A stretch of DNA of 64,000 nt from contig CAVQVT010000012.1 in NCBI GenBank assembly GCA_963717255.1, positions 51,368 through 115,367 of the forward strand, read 5' to 3'. The stretch is from CAIYQJ01 sp963717255. GTDB taxonomy: Bacteria > Chloroflexota > Limnocylindria > Limnocylindrales > CSP1-4. Position numbers and translations under genes: made by a program. Below, piece after piece: positions 63,991 to 64,000 of this stretch. Under the pieces are notes generated by a model. It did not search any database and was not told where the DNA came from. It was given only the letters and a program-made list of their open reading frames with translations. How positions within the stretch are numbered: the stretch's first letter is position 1; each line of letters starts with the position of its first letter.

Positions 63991-64000
63991 CGCGCGGACC

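Noticed and set aside
1..64000. tRNA or rRNA genes
   Set aside because: Visual search for conserved T-loop patterns and rRNA core sequences on both strands gave nothing convincing; a tRNAscan run would be decisive.

Overview
The window is about 72% GC, densely coded, with short intergenic gaps and many GTG starts. The gene content fits a bacterium with a Gram-positive-like envelope: MurT/GatD peptidoglycan amidation, a polyphosphate-type glucokinase, a complete menaquinone operon, an ATP-dependent DNA ligase and cyclase/beta-propeller proteins. My best guess is a high-GC Chloroflexota lineage (Limnocylindria-like); Actinomycetota is the main alternative. No rRNA, tRNA, CRISPR array or intact mobile element was seen. 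Many genes appear to be transcribed from leaderless promoters, with a TAnnnT box 6-9 nt before the start codon.

Layout. 1-2.3 kb: multi-PAS histidine kinase (cut by the window edge). 2.5-3.7: small membrane protein and Nudix hydrolase. 3.8-8.2 (minus strand): murT-gatD, ppgK, a CoxG-like SRPBCC protein and a small hypothetical. 8.6-19.4: a signalling block with two class III cyclase/beta-propeller proteins, two small DVEGH-motif proteins (one made of perfect 15-residue repeats), a Crp/Fnr-GAF-subtilase operon, a broken solute-binding lipoprotein and an MFS transporter fused to a cyclic-nucleotide-binding domain. 19.4-31.7: an SDR divergent from a TetR-led menaquinone operon, tetR-menF-D-H-B-A-C-E-G, nearly all coupled by 4-bp overlaps; menE carries an extra alpha/beta-hydrolase domain.

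31.9-36.8: glutamine-synthetase-like ligase, SDR, amino acid permease and a LolA-like protein. 37.0-41.8: a giant surface protein with a VWA domain and five identical 110-residue DUF11-type repeats. 42.2-46.9: enoyl-CoA hydratase, a DUF1444-like protein, a broken response regulator, a thiolase and an IscA-type protein. 47.1-51.7: OsmC, TetR/SnoaL pair with twin operators, nucleotidyltransferase, Gfo/Idh oxidoreductase and a sulfite-oxidase-like molybdoenzyme. 51.8-53.7: GT2 and a flippase-like membrane protein. 54.3-64: a MerR-TPR fusion, GNAT, DNA ligase, rhodanese, class V aminotransferase, P-loop protein, PadR and molybdate transporter modAB.

The menaquinone genes supply every step from chorismate to menaquinone except a dedicated DHNA-CoA thioesterase, for which the hydrolase fused to MenE is a candidate. 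The ModAB transporter could feed the molybdoenzyme. The cyclases, Crp-like regulator and CNBD-MFS fusion look like a local cyclic-nucleotide circuit.

About 14 single-base frame breaks occur in otherwise well-conserved genes, including menD and menH. Residual sequencing or assembly indels are the likeliest cause, so broken genes here should be read with caution.
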